This document shows, in pieces, positions 6,942 to 13,956 of a DNA stretch of 16,147 nt (positions are counted from its first letter, which is position 1; every line of letters starts with the position of its first letter). Source of the DNA: JANXVY01 sp040080145 (GTDB lineage Bacteria > Pseudomonadota > Alphaproteobacteria > Rhizobiales > Hyphomicrobiaceae); the NCBI GenBank assembly GCA_040080145.1, contig JBEBJA010000154.1, forward strand, positions 1 through 16,147. The letters run 5' to 3'. The translations under genes and the position numbers were made by a program. The notes below the pieces were generated by a model, which was not told the origin of the DNA, ran no database searches, and saw only the letters and a list, made by a program, of their open reading frames with translations.

Positions 6942-7589
6942 GTGACCGAAACCGCCTCATCCGAAGCCAAGAAGCCGCTGGTACCGCGTGACGCGGCCAC
7001 CCTCGTGCTGGTCGATCACGCGGGCGTTGCCCCCCGCGTGCTGATGGGCCGCCGCCACCCGGACATGGCGTTCATGGCGAACAAATTCGTGTTCCCCGGT
7101 GGCCGCGTCGACGACGGCGACCTGACCGCTCAGACTGAAGAAGACCTCCACCCCGCCGTCACCGAAAAACTGCTGATCGAAATGCGCGGCAAGGCCTCGC
7201 CCGAACGCGCCCGCGCCCTGGCCATCGCCGCCGTCCGCGAAGTCCGCGAAGAAACTGGCCTCATCCTCGGCAACCCAGACTTGCCGCCGCTCGCAGCCCT
7301 CACCTACTTCGCCCGCGCCATCACGCCGCCCGACCGCCCGCGCCGTTTCGACACCCGCTTCTTCATGGCCAACGCCGCCCTCGTGGCCGACAAGACCCTG
7401 GCAGGCGATGGCGAACTCTCAGACCTCGCGTGGTTCACCCTCGAACAGACCATCACCCTCGATATGCCGGGAATCACCCGCCTCATCATCGAAGACATCG
7501 CCCAGATCTTGAAAGCCGCCAGCCCCTCCAGCCATCCAATCCCGTTTTATTACCACCGCGCCGGCCACTTCCACCGCGACCTGCTATAA
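6942..7589 (+). CDS. NUDIX hydrolase
   Basis: A 215-residue member of the NUDIX superfamily, which hydrolyses nucleoside diphosphates linked to another group. With the GTG start used here, FPGGRVDDGD is at about residues 51-60 and the catalytic helix REVREETG at about 99-106. These fit the REUxEExGU half of the Nudix box. The usual Gx5E half is replaced by a longer insertion after FPGG, the arrangement of NUDT19-like and related proteins; whether a CoA-type substrate applies is inference. The frame continues upstream to a TTG at 6858, but that stretch covers the palindromic repeat, so GTG 6942, just ahead of the conserved PRDAATLVLV, is the better start. No strong ribosome binding site is seen. 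It follows DUF983 in the same orientation. Confidence 0.85.
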   Translation: MTETASSEAKKPLVPRDAATLVLVDHAGVAPRVLMGRRHPDMAFMANKFVFPGGRVDDGDLTAQTEEDLHPAVTEKLLIEMRGKASPERARALAIAAVREVREETGLILGNPDLPPLAALTYFARAITPPDRPRRFDTRFFMANAALVADKTLAGDGELSDLAWFTLEQTITLDMPGITRLIIEDIAQILKAASPSSHPIPFYYHRAGHFHRDLL

Positions 7590-7597
7590 GCCCCCGG

Positions 7598-7625
7598 CCC
7601 TGCCTTCTTCGCCCAAAGGGCAGGG
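7598..7625 (+). terminator. Weak hairpin after the NUDIX gene
   Basis: CCCTGCC (7598-7604) and GGCAGGG (7619-7625) form a 7-bp stem nine bases after the stop. No T-tract follows, so it is either an imperfect terminator or another intergenic palindrome. Confidence 0.3.
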
Positions 7626-7721
7626 GAGCAACGCGACCCCTCGCAAGCAACGCACCGCCGGAGCGCCATGGCGCGTGAGGCCCAAAAGAGCGGCAAAAGT
7701 GCCACCGTACCGGCCTTCTCC

Positions 7722-7749
7722 TTGACACGAAAACGATCCGGGCTATGGT
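7722..7749 (+). promoter_or_regulatory. Sigma-70-type promoter of rpmG
   Basis: TTGACA at 7722-7727 and TATGGT at 7744-7749 are separated by 16 bases, preceded by GGC and followed by the ribosomal protein gene 43 bases later. The perfect -35 box and the GCTATGGT context fit strong housekeeping promoters of alphaproteobacteria. It implies that rpmG is transcribed independently of the DUF983-NUDIX pair. Confidence 0.7.
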
Positions 7750-7791
7750 GCGCGCTCACAATTTCGTTCATCGCACACGTCAGGCAATACA

Positions 7792-7959
7792 ATGGCTAAG
7801 CCAGTCACCCAGAAGATCAAGCTGCTATCGTCGGCAAACACCGGCTTCTTCTACGTAACCAAGAAGAACCCGCGCACCAGCACGGAAAAGCTCGTCTTCA
7901 AAAAGTACGACCCCATCGTGAAGAAGCATGTCGAATTCAAAGAAACCAAAATCAAGTGA
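7792..7959 (+). CDS. rpmG: 50S ribosomal protein L33
   Basis: A 55-residue gene. The product begins MAKPVTQKIKLLSSANTGFF, continues YVTKKNPRTSTEKLVFKKYD and ends VEFKETKIK. This is the full L33 fold signature: TGFFYVTKKN, then KKYDP, then a lysine-rich tail. It belongs to the zinc-free type, since the CxxC pairs of the zinc-binding form are absent. L33 sits near the E site of the large ribosomal subunit and contacts the acceptor end of the exiting tRNA. The strong promoter at 7722 suits a ribosomal protein gene. It is convergent with pleD across a gap of about 630 bases. Confidence 0.97.
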   Translation: MAKPVTQKIKLLSSANTGFFYVTKKNPRTSTEKLVFKKYDPIVKKHVEFKETKIK

Positions 7960-7965
7960 CCAACA

Positions 7966-7994
7966 GGCGGCTCGGCCTTTACAACCGGGCCGCC
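7966..7994 (+). terminator. Hairpin after rpmG
   Basis: GGCGGCTCGG (7966-7975) pairs with CCGGGCCGCC (7985-7994) over 10 bp with one wobble, starting 6 bases after the rpmG stop. The following bases are ATCACCACG rather than T, and the first T run comes some 25 bases later, so it is a likely 3'-end structure but not a textbook terminator. Confidence 0.45.
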
Positions 7995-8111
7995 ATCACC
8001 ACGTTTCACCACTGAATTTTTTCTTAGACGCCGCAGCCTTTCCGTCCATACACGCCATAAATCCGGGCGTTAGTCTTGGCTCAAGACACGTCTTAACACG
8101 ACATTCCCAAC

Positions 8112-8264
8112 CTCAGCCTTCGGGCTGGGCGGCTAAATTTCACTTAAAACCTGGGATTCCCACTCACTTCAAAGGCTCATGGGCTCAAGCCCATAAAGGC
8201 GCCAGGGTTCATACCTCATCTCGGCAGCGGGGTACGAAGACCGAGTTCCGCATGAACCCTGGCG
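8112..8264 (+). other. Run of three hairpins, possible structured RNA
   Basis: Three inverted repeats follow one another. Arms 8112-8118/8123-8129 form a 7-bp stem closed by a C(UUCG)G tetraloop. Arms 8179-8184/8189-8194 are ATGGGC/GCCCAT with a TCAA loop. Arms 8200-8212/8252-8264 are a perfect 13-bp stem, CGCCAGGGTTCAT, with CTCGG/CCGAG (8220-8224/8241-8245) nested inside. The UUCG loop is especially stable only when the plus strand is transcribed. No gene lies here; it may be the rpmG 3' untranslated region, a small RNA or a composite of mobile palindromes. Confidence 0.4.
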
Positions 8265-8592
8265 TACCAAGTTGATGTCGAAGAGGGCGTCGACAATCAG
8301 CTTGGGATACCGTGACCGATAATTGCAACTTTGCCTCTCGGCGGTATTGCAGCGACCACGTTTCAGGCACTGACCAGCAGTTGCGGCCAACCGGCGAGTG
8401 CCAGAACTTTTCGATATGTCCGCATGTGCATAAAGCCCAACGGACACACTCCTAACGCGACCATGGCAGAAAACTCTGCACGGCGCAAGTATCCACTTGA
8501 CACCCAATAGACTCGGAGACTTTTCCTGCACTGCACAAAAATGCAGCAGTCCGAACCGACCCATTTTGTGTCTTGCATCAGCAAAACCAGCT
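8265..8592. other. Gap downstream of pleD, no gene seen
   Basis: Short open frames exist on both strands, but none has a recognisable product, a ribosome binding site or the local codon bias. A weak CTGCA/TGCAG hairpin near 8535-8551 has no T-tract on the minus strand, so no clear pleD terminator is visible. Confidence 0.5.
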
Positions 8593-9963
8593 TTACGCCG
8601 CGTCCGAGATCACCCGGTTGCGGCCGTTCCTCTTGGCGTTGTAAAGAGCCTTATCGGCCCGCTTGAATAGCGTCTCGGGCGTATCGTCGGCACGCTCCAG
8701 CGTCGCGATCCCACAGCTTGTCGTGACCCGATACCGGATCTGACTGCCAACGTCGAAGTCATCGGCTGCCACACACGCCCGCAAGCGCTCTGCCACCTGA
8801 TAGGCCCGCTCCAGATCGGTATCTGGCATGATGATGAGGAACTCCTCGCCACCCAACCGGCCAGCCAGGTCGATGCCGCGCGTATTCCGCCGCAACCGCT
8901 GCGAAAACTCACGCAATACTAAGTCGCCACCATCGTGCCCGAATGTGTCGTTGACCTTCTTGAAGAAGTCGATGTCGGCAATCATGACCGACAGCGCCCG
9001 CCCGGATTCCAGTGACTGCGCGACCAGCGTTTTCAGATGGCTCTCAAGATAACGCCGGTTGTGCAATCCCGTGAGACTATCCGTGATCGACTGCTCGACG
9101 CTTTCTTCCAGCCGGTTGCGCAGAAAATCTGAATGCCGCTTCCGCTTGGTCTGCGTCTTCACCCGCGCCATCAGCTCATGCCGCTCGATTGGCCGCATCA
9201 GGTAATCATTCACACCCATATCGAGCCCGCGCATGAGCCGAGCATCGTCACCCGGCTCGACCAGGATGATGATCGGCAGATGCCGCGTCGCCTCCAGCGA
9301 GCGCAGCTGCGAGCACAACCGCAACCCGTCGGCGCACGCAAGCGACAGCGAAACCAGCACAAGATCAAACGGCTCCTCCGACAACCGCGTCAGCGCCTGC
9401 ACGGGATCCCTTTCTGCCACCGCGTCGTAGGCCTTGCACAACGTCTCGGCCAACCGCACCGACGACCGGGGATGATCGTCCACGATCATCACGCGCCCGC
9501 CATGTTCTCCCAGCGCCTTGTTCAGCGCGTCGTTATCGGCAAGTCCAAGTTGCCGCCCGGTCATGGCGCGCATGACCATTTCGTCGTTGAGAGTCTTAAG
9601 TCGCGCAAGGTTTTTGACCCGCGTCACCAGCGCAATATCGTCCACCGGTTTGGTCAGAAAATCGTCGGCACCGGCCTCAAGCCCCTGCACCCGGTCGGAC
9701 GGTTGATCGAGCGCCGTCACCATGATGACCGGCAGGTGCGCCGTCTTGGGATTAGATTTAATCCGGCGACAGGCCTCAAACCCGTCCATTCCCGGCATCA
9801 TCACATCGAGCAGCACCACATCGACGCGCTCGCTGTTACAAATATCAATTGCCTGTTGTCCCGAAGACGCCGAAAGCACTTCGAAATACTCGGCCGTCAA
9901 GCGTGCCCCCAGCAGCTTGACGTTCGCGATGATGTCATCGACGACAAGAACACGCGCGGTCAT
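8593..9963 (-). CDS. pleD: PleD-type response regulator diguanylate cyclase (REC-REC-GGDEF)
   Basis: A 456-residue protein, almost the same length as Caulobacter PleD. The first receiver domain (about 1-120) has the acidic pocket VVDD (D9, D10), phospho-acceptor D53 in LLDVMMPGMDG, and K105. A second receiver-like domain (about 157-275) has serine (S205) where the acceptor aspartate would be, so it is a dimerisation adaptor. The GGDEF domain (about 290-456) has GGEEF at 371-375, and RGID at 362-365 forms the RxxD inhibitory site five residues upstream. It should therefore make c-di-GMP from two GTP on phosphorylation and be inhibited by its product. In Caulobacter, PleD drives the swarmer-to-stalked transition. 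It sits 25 bases after divK in the same direction, so they are probably co-transcribed. Confidence 0.95.
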   Translation of the reverse strand: MTARVLVVDDIIANVKLLGARLTAEYFEVLSASSGQQAIDICNSERVDVVLLDVMMPGMDGFEACRRIKSNPKTAHLPVIMVTALDQPSDRVQGLEAGADDFLTKPVDDIALVTRVKNLARLKTLNDEMVMRAMTGRQLGLADNDALNKALGEHGGRVMIVDDHPRSSVRLAETLCKAYDAVAERDPVQALTRLSEEPFDLVLVSLSLACADGLRLCSQLRSLEATRHLPIIILVEPGDDARLMRGLDMGVNDYLMRPIERHELMARVKTQTKRKRHSDFLRNRLEESVEQSITDSLTGLHNRRYLESHLKTLVAQSLESGRALSVMIADIDFFKKVNDTFGHDGGDLVLREFSQRLRRNTRGIDLAGRLGGEEFLIIMPDTDLERAYQVAERLRACVAADDFDVGSQIRYRVTTSCGIATLERADDTPETLFKRADKALYNAKRNGRNRVISDAA

Positions 9964-9988
9964 ACTCTACTCGCACCCTACGTTGACG

Positions 9989-10375
9989 TTAAGTTGCAGA
10001 CACGACCGCACTGCCAGCAAACCGGCGCACCGTCTCCAAAAATCCTGCGACTGAAATCGGCTTGGAAATATAGGCCTGGCATCCCCCCGACCGGATGCGG
10101 TCCTCGTCACCCTTCATCGCGAACGCAGTCACCGCGATAACGGGAATTCCACGCAAATCGTCGTCGTCCTTCAACCACTTGGTGACCTCAAGCCCCGAAA
10201 CTTCGGGAAGCTGGATGTCCATCAAGATTACGTCCGGCCGGTGCTGCCGCGCCAGCTCCAACGCATCCAGCCCGTTACGGGTCTGCACCGTACGAAACCC
10301 GTGCGCATCGAGCAGATCGTGAAATAACTTCATATTGAGTTCGTTATCTTCGACGATCAGAACGGTTTTCTGCAT
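9989..10375 (-). CDS. divK: DivK-type single-domain response regulator
   Basis: A 128-residue stand-alone receiver domain with no output domain. It begins MQKTVLIVEDNELNMKLFHD and carries acceptor D53 in LMDIQLPEVSGLEVTKWL, the switch threonine in VIAVTAFAMKGDEDRI, and the conserved lysine in CQAYISKPISV. These stretches are nearly diagnostic of DivK. In Caulobacter, DivK is phosphorylated by PleC/DivJ and signals through DivL and the CckA-CtrA pathway. The frame extends upstream to 10492, but DivK proteins begin at M(x)KxVLIVEDNE, so ATG 10375 is chosen despite a poor ribosome binding site. It is first in the divK-pleD operon, divergent from DUF3572. The roughly 200-base upstream region contains one GANTC (10494-10498) and an inverted repeat (10530-10548). 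Confidence 0.95.
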   Translation of the reverse strand: MQKTVLIVEDNELNMKLFHDLLDAHGFRTVQTRNGLDALELARQHRPDVILMDIQLPEVSGLEVTKWLKDDDDLRGIPVIAVTAFAMKGDEDRIRSGGCQAYISKPISVAGFLETVRRFAGSAVVSAT

Positions 10376-10529
10376 CGGTGGTGCACCACGTACTGAGCTC
10401 AGTCTCTGGGCCTCGACGGGCACCCGTGTCCCCTGATACGTCATGCAGACATTTCCTGCTCCGGCTTGGTCTATGAGCAAAGACATGTGCACTGATTCTC
10501 GTGTGGACGTTGTGCCGACTATGCATTCA

Positions 10530-10548
10530 AAGCTGTAACCAACAGCTT
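10530..10548. promoter_or_regulatory. Inverted repeat in the divK/DUF3572 divergent region
   Basis: AAGCTGT (10530-10536), a 5-base spacer and ACAGCTT (10542-10548) form a perfect 7-bp dyad between two divergent genes. It could be an operator or an RNA hairpin in the DUF3572 leader. On the minus strand an imperfect CtrA-like TTAA-N7-GTTA overlaps it, with two mismatches in the second half-site. Confidence 0.35.
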
Positions 10549-10581
10549 AAGCATCCAAATCCGTGTCGAAAGAGGCCCACT

Positions 10582-10884
10582 TTGCCCCCCAAACCGACGA
10601 AAATGGACTTCGAAGCCGCCGAATGGGTCGGCATTCATGGTTTATCGTTTCTTGCCAGCGACATGCCGCGCCTTGGCCGGTTCCTCAGTCTGACCGGATT
10701 AGGCCCTGCCGAAATCTCCGCCAACAAGAACGATCCAAACTTCCTGGCCTCCGTCCTCGAATACATGCTGGGCGACGAACCGCTCCTTCTCGAATTCGCC
10801 GCCAACAACGCGCTTCCCCCCGATAAAGTCCAAACGGCTTGGGACATCCTGACCCTCGAAGCCGCTCGCCGCTCCCGCAAGTGA
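10582..10884 (+). CDS. DUF3572 family protein
   Basis: A 100-residue protein from the start used here. Its core, WVGIHGLSFLASDMPRLGRF then LSLTGLGP, FLASVLEYMLGDEPLLLEFA and a helical basic tail, matches DUF3572, a small alphaproteobacterial family of unknown function. Helix content is high and there is no signal or membrane segment. Two starts compete. TTG 10582 has AGAGG at 10571-10575, a good spacing, and gives a PPKPT leader like that of some homologues. ATG 10603 has no visible ribosome binding site and would give 93 residues. Family members commonly lie divergent from divK, as here, suggesting a shared control region and perhaps a cell-cycle link; that link is inference from context only. 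Confidence 0.85.
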   Translation: MPPKPTKMDFEAAEWVGIHGLSFLASDMPRLGRFLSLTGLGPAEISANKNDPNFLASVLEYMLGDEPLLLEFAANNALPPDKVQTAWDILTLEAARRSRK

Positions 10885-10912
10885 GGATTTCCCGAACCCA
10901 TCCATAAGACTC

Positions 10913-10939
10913 CGTCATCCCGGCGAAGGCCGGGACCCA
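10913..10939. repeat. Palindromic repeat, CGTCAT-stem-GAAG-stem-ACCCA family (copy D)
   Basis: CGTCATCCCGGCGAAG followed by GCCGGGACCCA. CCCGGC and GCCGGG pair around a GAAG loop. It shares flanks and loop with the copies at 11925 and 13844 but has different stem bases. It lies between the DUF3572 stop and the ROK start. Confidence 0.75.
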
Positions 10940-10975
10940 AGCAACCATCATTTGCACGACGCATCAGACCCAAGC

Positions 10976-11887
10976 ATGACCAAACCCAACCACCTCCGTC
11001 TCGGCATCGACCTCGGCGGCACCAAGATCGCCGGCGCCGTGCTCGACCGCGCGGGCACGACCGTTGCCACCCACACCATCCCAACCCCGCAAAACGATTA
11101 CCCCGCCACCCTGCGTGCAATCGCCAGCCTCGTCGAAAAGCTCGAAGCCAAAACCGCATCGGGCCTGAGCGTCGGCGTCGGCATTCCCGGCTCCCTGTCG
11201 CCCGCGACAGGCCTGATGCAGAACGCCAACTCCACCTGCCTTAACGGCCAGCCATTCGACCGCGACCTTGAAGCCCTGCTCGGCCGCCCCGCCCGGTTCG
11301 CCAACGACGCCAACTGCTTCGCGCTTTCGGAGGCAACCGACGGCGCTGCCACCGGCGCCCACACCGTCTTCGGCGTCATCCTCGGCACCGGCTGTGGCGG
11401 CGGCATCGTGATCGGCGGCAAGATTCTCGACGGCCCACGCGGCATCGGCGGCGAGTGGGGCCATAACCCGCTGCCCTGGCCAACGCCGGAAGAACTGGCC
11501 CACCCGCCGTGCTGGTGCGTCCGCAACGGCTGCATCGAAACCTGGGTCTCAGGCCCAGGCCTCGCCGCCGATCATACCCATGTAACCAGCGAGCACCTGA
11601 CCGCCGAGGCAATCGCCGCCGCTGCAGCCTCCGGCAACCCCCAAGCGCGTGCATCGCTCGGCCGCCACGCCAGCCGCCTCGCACGTGGCCTCGCCAGCGT
11701 CGTCAACCTATTGGACCCGGATGTCATCGTCCTCGGCGGCGGCCTCTCGTCCCTGCCCCACCTCTACACATCACTCCCAGCCCTCATGGCACCCTACATC
11801 TTCGCCGATAACACGGACGTCGCAATCCGCCCCCCCAAACACGGCCCCGCCAGCGGCGTCCGCGGCGCAGCGTGGTTGTGGCCTTAG
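10976..11887 (+). CDS. mak: ROK family sugar kinase, fructokinase (Mak)-like
   Basis: A 303-residue ROK kinase, which transfers phosphate from ATP to the hydroxyl of a hexose in the cytoplasm. LGIDLGGTKIAG at 9-20 is the phosphate-binding loop. FANDAN near residue 110 contains the catalytic aspartate, and GVILGTGCGGGIVI is the second glycine-rich loop. The zinc site is EWGHNPLPWP with H163, then CWC (C179, C181) and GC (C186) before IETWVSGPG. The EWGHNPLPW motif and the ending HGPASGVRGAAWLWP are very like E. coli Mak, so fructose is the best guess, though GlcNAc or glucose kinases share much of this. ATG 10976 puts the start just before the conserved loop. Nothing nearby suggests a sugar operon. 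Confidence 0.9.
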   Translation: MTKPNHLRLGIDLGGTKIAGAVLDRAGTTVATHTIPTPQNDYPATLRAIASLVEKLEAKTASGLSVGVGIPGSLSPATGLMQNANSTCLNGQPFDRDLEALLGRPARFANDANCFALSEATDGAATGAHTVFGVILGTGCGGGIVIGGKILDGPRGIGGEWGHNPLPWPTPEELAHPPCWCVRNGCIETWVSGPGLAADHTHVTSEHLTAEAIAAAAASGNPQARASLGRHASRLARGLASVVNLLDPDVIVLGGGLSSLPHLYTSLPALMAPYIFADNTDVAIRPPKHGPASGVRGAAWLWP

Positions 11888-11924
11888 ATCGCATACGCCG
11901 TGATAAAACGCTGTTGCCCCCTAC

Positions 11925-11961
11925 TTTCGTCATGGCCGCGAAGGCGGTCACCCACGACAAC
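11925..11961. repeat. Palindromic repeat, CGTCAT-stem-GAAG-stem-ACCCA family (copy A)
   Basis: TTTCGTCATGGCCGC, then GAAG, then GCGGTCACCCACGACAAC. TGGCCGC pairs with GCGGTCA around GAAG, with one G-U pair. It is nearly identical in the flanks to the copy at 13844. Confidence 0.8.
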
Positions 11962-11980
11962 GATCAGTTTTCACGTTAAC

Positions 11981-12112
11981 TCAGAAGGTTACAATGCTTC
12001 GACGGTAGAGGCTTTCTCGTGAAAGACCCGTGTCTTTGGCGATTTGTGTCATGCCGCGTGCGCGGGCTACCACGCCAAGAGGTTCCTCTTTGAGACGACG
12101 GCAAGCCCGAAG
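11981..12112 (-). pseudogene. Relic of an addiction-module antitoxin (HigA/HI1420-like HTH)
   Basis: A 43-codon open stretch on the minus strand, bounded by TGA at both ends (12113-12115 upstream, 11981-11983 at its end), reads GVVARARGMTQIAKDTGLSR and then ESLYRRS. This is the helix-turn-helix of the short antitoxins paired with RelE/HigB-like toxins, whose usual form is ARxRGMxQxAxxxGLSRExLYKALS followed by GNPxFxT. Here the match stops at LYR, the rest of the domain is missing, and the N-terminal half is unrecognisable, with no start codon or ribosome binding site. No toxin gene lies beside it. I read it as a decayed fragment, with a palindromic repeat (11925-11961) just beyond its broken 3' end. 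The rest of the 11888-12209 gap holds nothing else I recognise. Confidence 0.6.
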
Positions 12113-12209
12113 TCACAACACGGCTCTCAGTGATTTCGGCACTAGGACTAAGACACGGCGTCGCCCCGAAGCCGCAACAATATAATTCCCACCGTTCCGC
12201 GCGTGGCCA

Positions 12210-13076
12210 TCACTTCCCGCACTTGGGCTCTTCCAGGAACGTCAATTCCTTCAATTCGCCCTTCAGCGAAAAATCGCCGTAATCCATGACCAATCGCGTC
12301 GACACACCATTCTCAAAAAAATTCGCCGCCATTTCGTAATTCGGCAGCGCATCCTTCTTGTCCAACGCCTTGCCCTTTTCGAAATAGCCCGTCGAAATCG
12401 GCCAGAACCGCATTTGCTTCAACCGGTCCACATTTGCAACTGAAGCCGGCAATACGCTGGCATCCGCCACACGGCCCTTGCCGATGATCGTCATCGTCGT
12501 TGAAACCTTGTCGCCCTTTTCCGATCCGTCATAAACATCGGCGGCAAACCGCACTTTCCCAGCCATGGCCGCCTGCAACATGGCAAGTGAATGCTGGATC
12601 GGAAAGTAGGTCGTTCCCGGCAGCGAGAGCGCTTTTCGCTCGGGCTTATTGACTTCGATTGCCACCTCGCCGCTCCCATCCCGCCGCCCGGCCTTGCCCT
12701 CGGTTACTTCGCCGATCTTGTCGTCGTGATACTGCGTCGACGTGAACGTCAGCCGCTGTCCGGAAATCTCCTCGGAACTCGACGTGCGCATATCGTTGAT
12801 CTGCTGGGATCCATCCGACGAACTCGACTGCGTCACGAACCGCATGGTCTGCGCGTAATCCTCGCAACCGCCGCCCCGCAGTTCATACACCAGCCGCCCG
12901 GTCATCTCGTTGACGCCGGACCCCGGTGCCGCCCGGCCCAGACTGACGTCGTAAACCGCCCGATGAGGCGCAAATTTGATCGTCTCGCTCGCGGCCAAGA
13001 CGGGCATGGCAGAGACCATCACGCTGGTCATAGCGGAACCAAGCCAGACCATGCGCCCGAAAAACCCAACCGTCAT
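12210..13076 (-). CDS. eipB: Cell envelope integrity protein EipB (DUF1849)
   Basis: A 288-residue periplasmic protein with a signal peptide of about 28 residues ending PVLAAS. The mature protein begins FAPHRAVYDVSLG, typical of DUF1849, and later shows GRLVYELRGGGCEDYAQTMR, IQHSLAMLQAAM and FWPISTGYFEKG. It ends LTFLEEPKCGK. Exactly two cysteines lie in the mature chain, C71 and C286; in Brucella EipB the corresponding pair forms a disulfide that closes a spiral-like beta fold. EipB supports envelope integrity and survival under cell-wall stress in Brucella. AGGAG lies 8 bases before ATG 13076 on the minus strand. It is divergent from ridA. The antitoxin relic lies just downstream and belongs to a different gene. 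Confidence 0.9.
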   Translation of the reverse strand: MTVGFFGRMVWLGSAMTSVMVSAMPVLAASETIKFAPHRAVYDVSLGRAAPGSGVNEMTGRLVYELRGGGCEDYAQTMRFVTQSSSSDGSQQINDMRTSSSEEISGQRLTFTSTQYHDDKIGEVTEGKAGRRDGSGEVAIEVNKPERKALSLPGTTYFPIQHSLAMLQAAMAGKVRFAADVYDGSEKGDKVSTTMTIIGKGRVADASVLPASVANVDRLKQMRFWPISTGYFEKGKALDKKDALPNYEMAANFFENGVSTRLVMDYGDFSLKGELKELTFLEEPKCGK

Positions 13077-13223
13077 AGGCTCAACTCCTGAACTACTTTT
13101 CGCGGCAACGATAACACGCCGCGCACCGGATATCCTAAACTAAGCGCCTTCCAGATTGGTTGCCAACGGCCTAAAGCCCAGCCAAGAAGAGGCAGAAATT
13201 GCGTCCCTCCAAGGAGAGCACCC

Positions 13224-13703
13224 ATGACGGGCAAAATCGAGGCCGAAACCCCAACCCAGCGTCTCGCCAAGCTTGGCCTCACGCTTCCCCCGGTTCCGCC
13301 TGCCGCTGGCAACTACGCGGGCTTCATCCTGGCAGGCAACCTGCTGGCAATCTCGGGCCAGCTCCCCCGCCGGGCCGACGGCACGCTCCTCACCGGCCGC
13401 GCCGGGGATGATCTCACCACGCAACAGGCGCAAGACGCCGCTCGCCTGTCCGCCCTGAACATCCTCGCGCAGGCCCAAACAGCCCTCGGCGACCTTGGCC
13501 GCATCACCCACACCCTGCGCCTCACCGGCTTCGTCCAGGCAACGCCCGCCTATACCGACCATCCCAAAGTCATCAACGGCGCGTCCGACCTCATCGCCAC
13601 GGTCCTCGGCGCCCCCGGTGTCCACAGCCGCGCCGCCGTCGGCGCCGTCTCCCTTCCCCTAAACTCCGCCACCGAAATCGACGCCCTGTTCGTGATCGCC
13701 TAA
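13224..13703 (+). CDS. RidA (YjgF/YER057c/UK114) family protein
   Basis: A 159-residue protein, longer than the roughly 128-residue archetype, with an N-terminal extension (MTGKIEAETPTQRLAKLGLT) characteristic of a separate alphaproteobacterial subgroup. Core motifs are LAISGQLPR, the helix AARLSALNILAQAQTALGDL, and HSRAAVGAVSLPLNSATEID. R136 in that last stretch corresponds to the arginine that binds the carboxylate of imine/enamine substrates in RidA. True RidA deaminates reactive 2-aminoacrylate; whether this subgroup does is not established by sequence. AAGGAG at 13211-13216 fixes the start. The following gene is a glycerophosphodiester phosphodiesterase in the same direction, a pairing I recall from other alphaproteobacteria, but here a roughly 250-base gap with a repeat separates them. 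Confidence 0.9.
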   Translation: MTGKIEAETPTQRLAKLGLTLPPVPPAAGNYAGFILAGNLLAISGQLPRRADGTLLTGRAGDDLTTQQAQDAARLSALNILAQAQTALGDLGRITHTLRLTGFVQATPAYTDHPKVINGASDLIATVLGAPGVHSRAAVGAVSLPLNSATEIDALFVIA

Positions 13704-13843
13704 CAAAACCACCGGAAAAAATATGAGCGCCTACCAATAGGACCCAACAACGAGCGTCCGGCTCGCCGCCGTCGAAGCCGGATACTTTCCCAGATTGGGC
13801 TCTGCCTTGCACTTCACGGAGCTGACCGCGCTAACTCACCCTT

Positions 13844-13880
13844 TTTCGTCATGGCCGCGCAGGCGGCGACCCACGACAAC
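13844..13880. repeat. Palindromic repeat, CGTCAT-stem-loop-stem-ACCCA family (copy B)
   Basis: TTTCGTCATGGCCGC, GCAG, then GCGGCGACCCACGACAAC. Flanks match the copy at 11925; the loop is GCAG and the stem is GCCGC/GCGGC. It lies between ridA and the phosphodiesterase gene. Confidence 0.8.
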
Positions 13881-13956
13881 CATCGGCGAGAAACAACACA
13901 TCGATTAAGTTGGCGCATGGGGCATCGTCGCTGAAACCGGATTCCAGGATTGCGTC

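Noticed and set aside
7928..8275. Plus-strand frame starting inside rpmG
   Set aside because: It overlaps the end of rpmG in another frame, crosses a hairpin, and has no recognisable product or ribosome binding site.
8535..8551. CTGCA/TGCAG hairpin as a pleD terminator
   Set aside because: The stem is only 5 bp and no T-tract follows on the minus strand.
9133..10140. Long plus-strand frame opposite pleD and divK
   Set aside because: His/Arg/Gln-rich shadow translation; the minus strand carries complete PleD and DivK domains.
10536..10550. CtrA-like site upstream of divK (TTAA-N7-GTTA on the minus strand)
   Set aside because: Two mismatches in the second half-site and one copy only; not enough for an annotation on its own, so it is mentioned only with the dyad.
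13722..13850. Short frame after ridA starting MSAYQ and, beyond an in-frame TAG, continuing for about 40 codons
   Set aside because: No recognisable family, an early stop, and it runs into a palindromic repeat. It could be a relic but nothing supports that.
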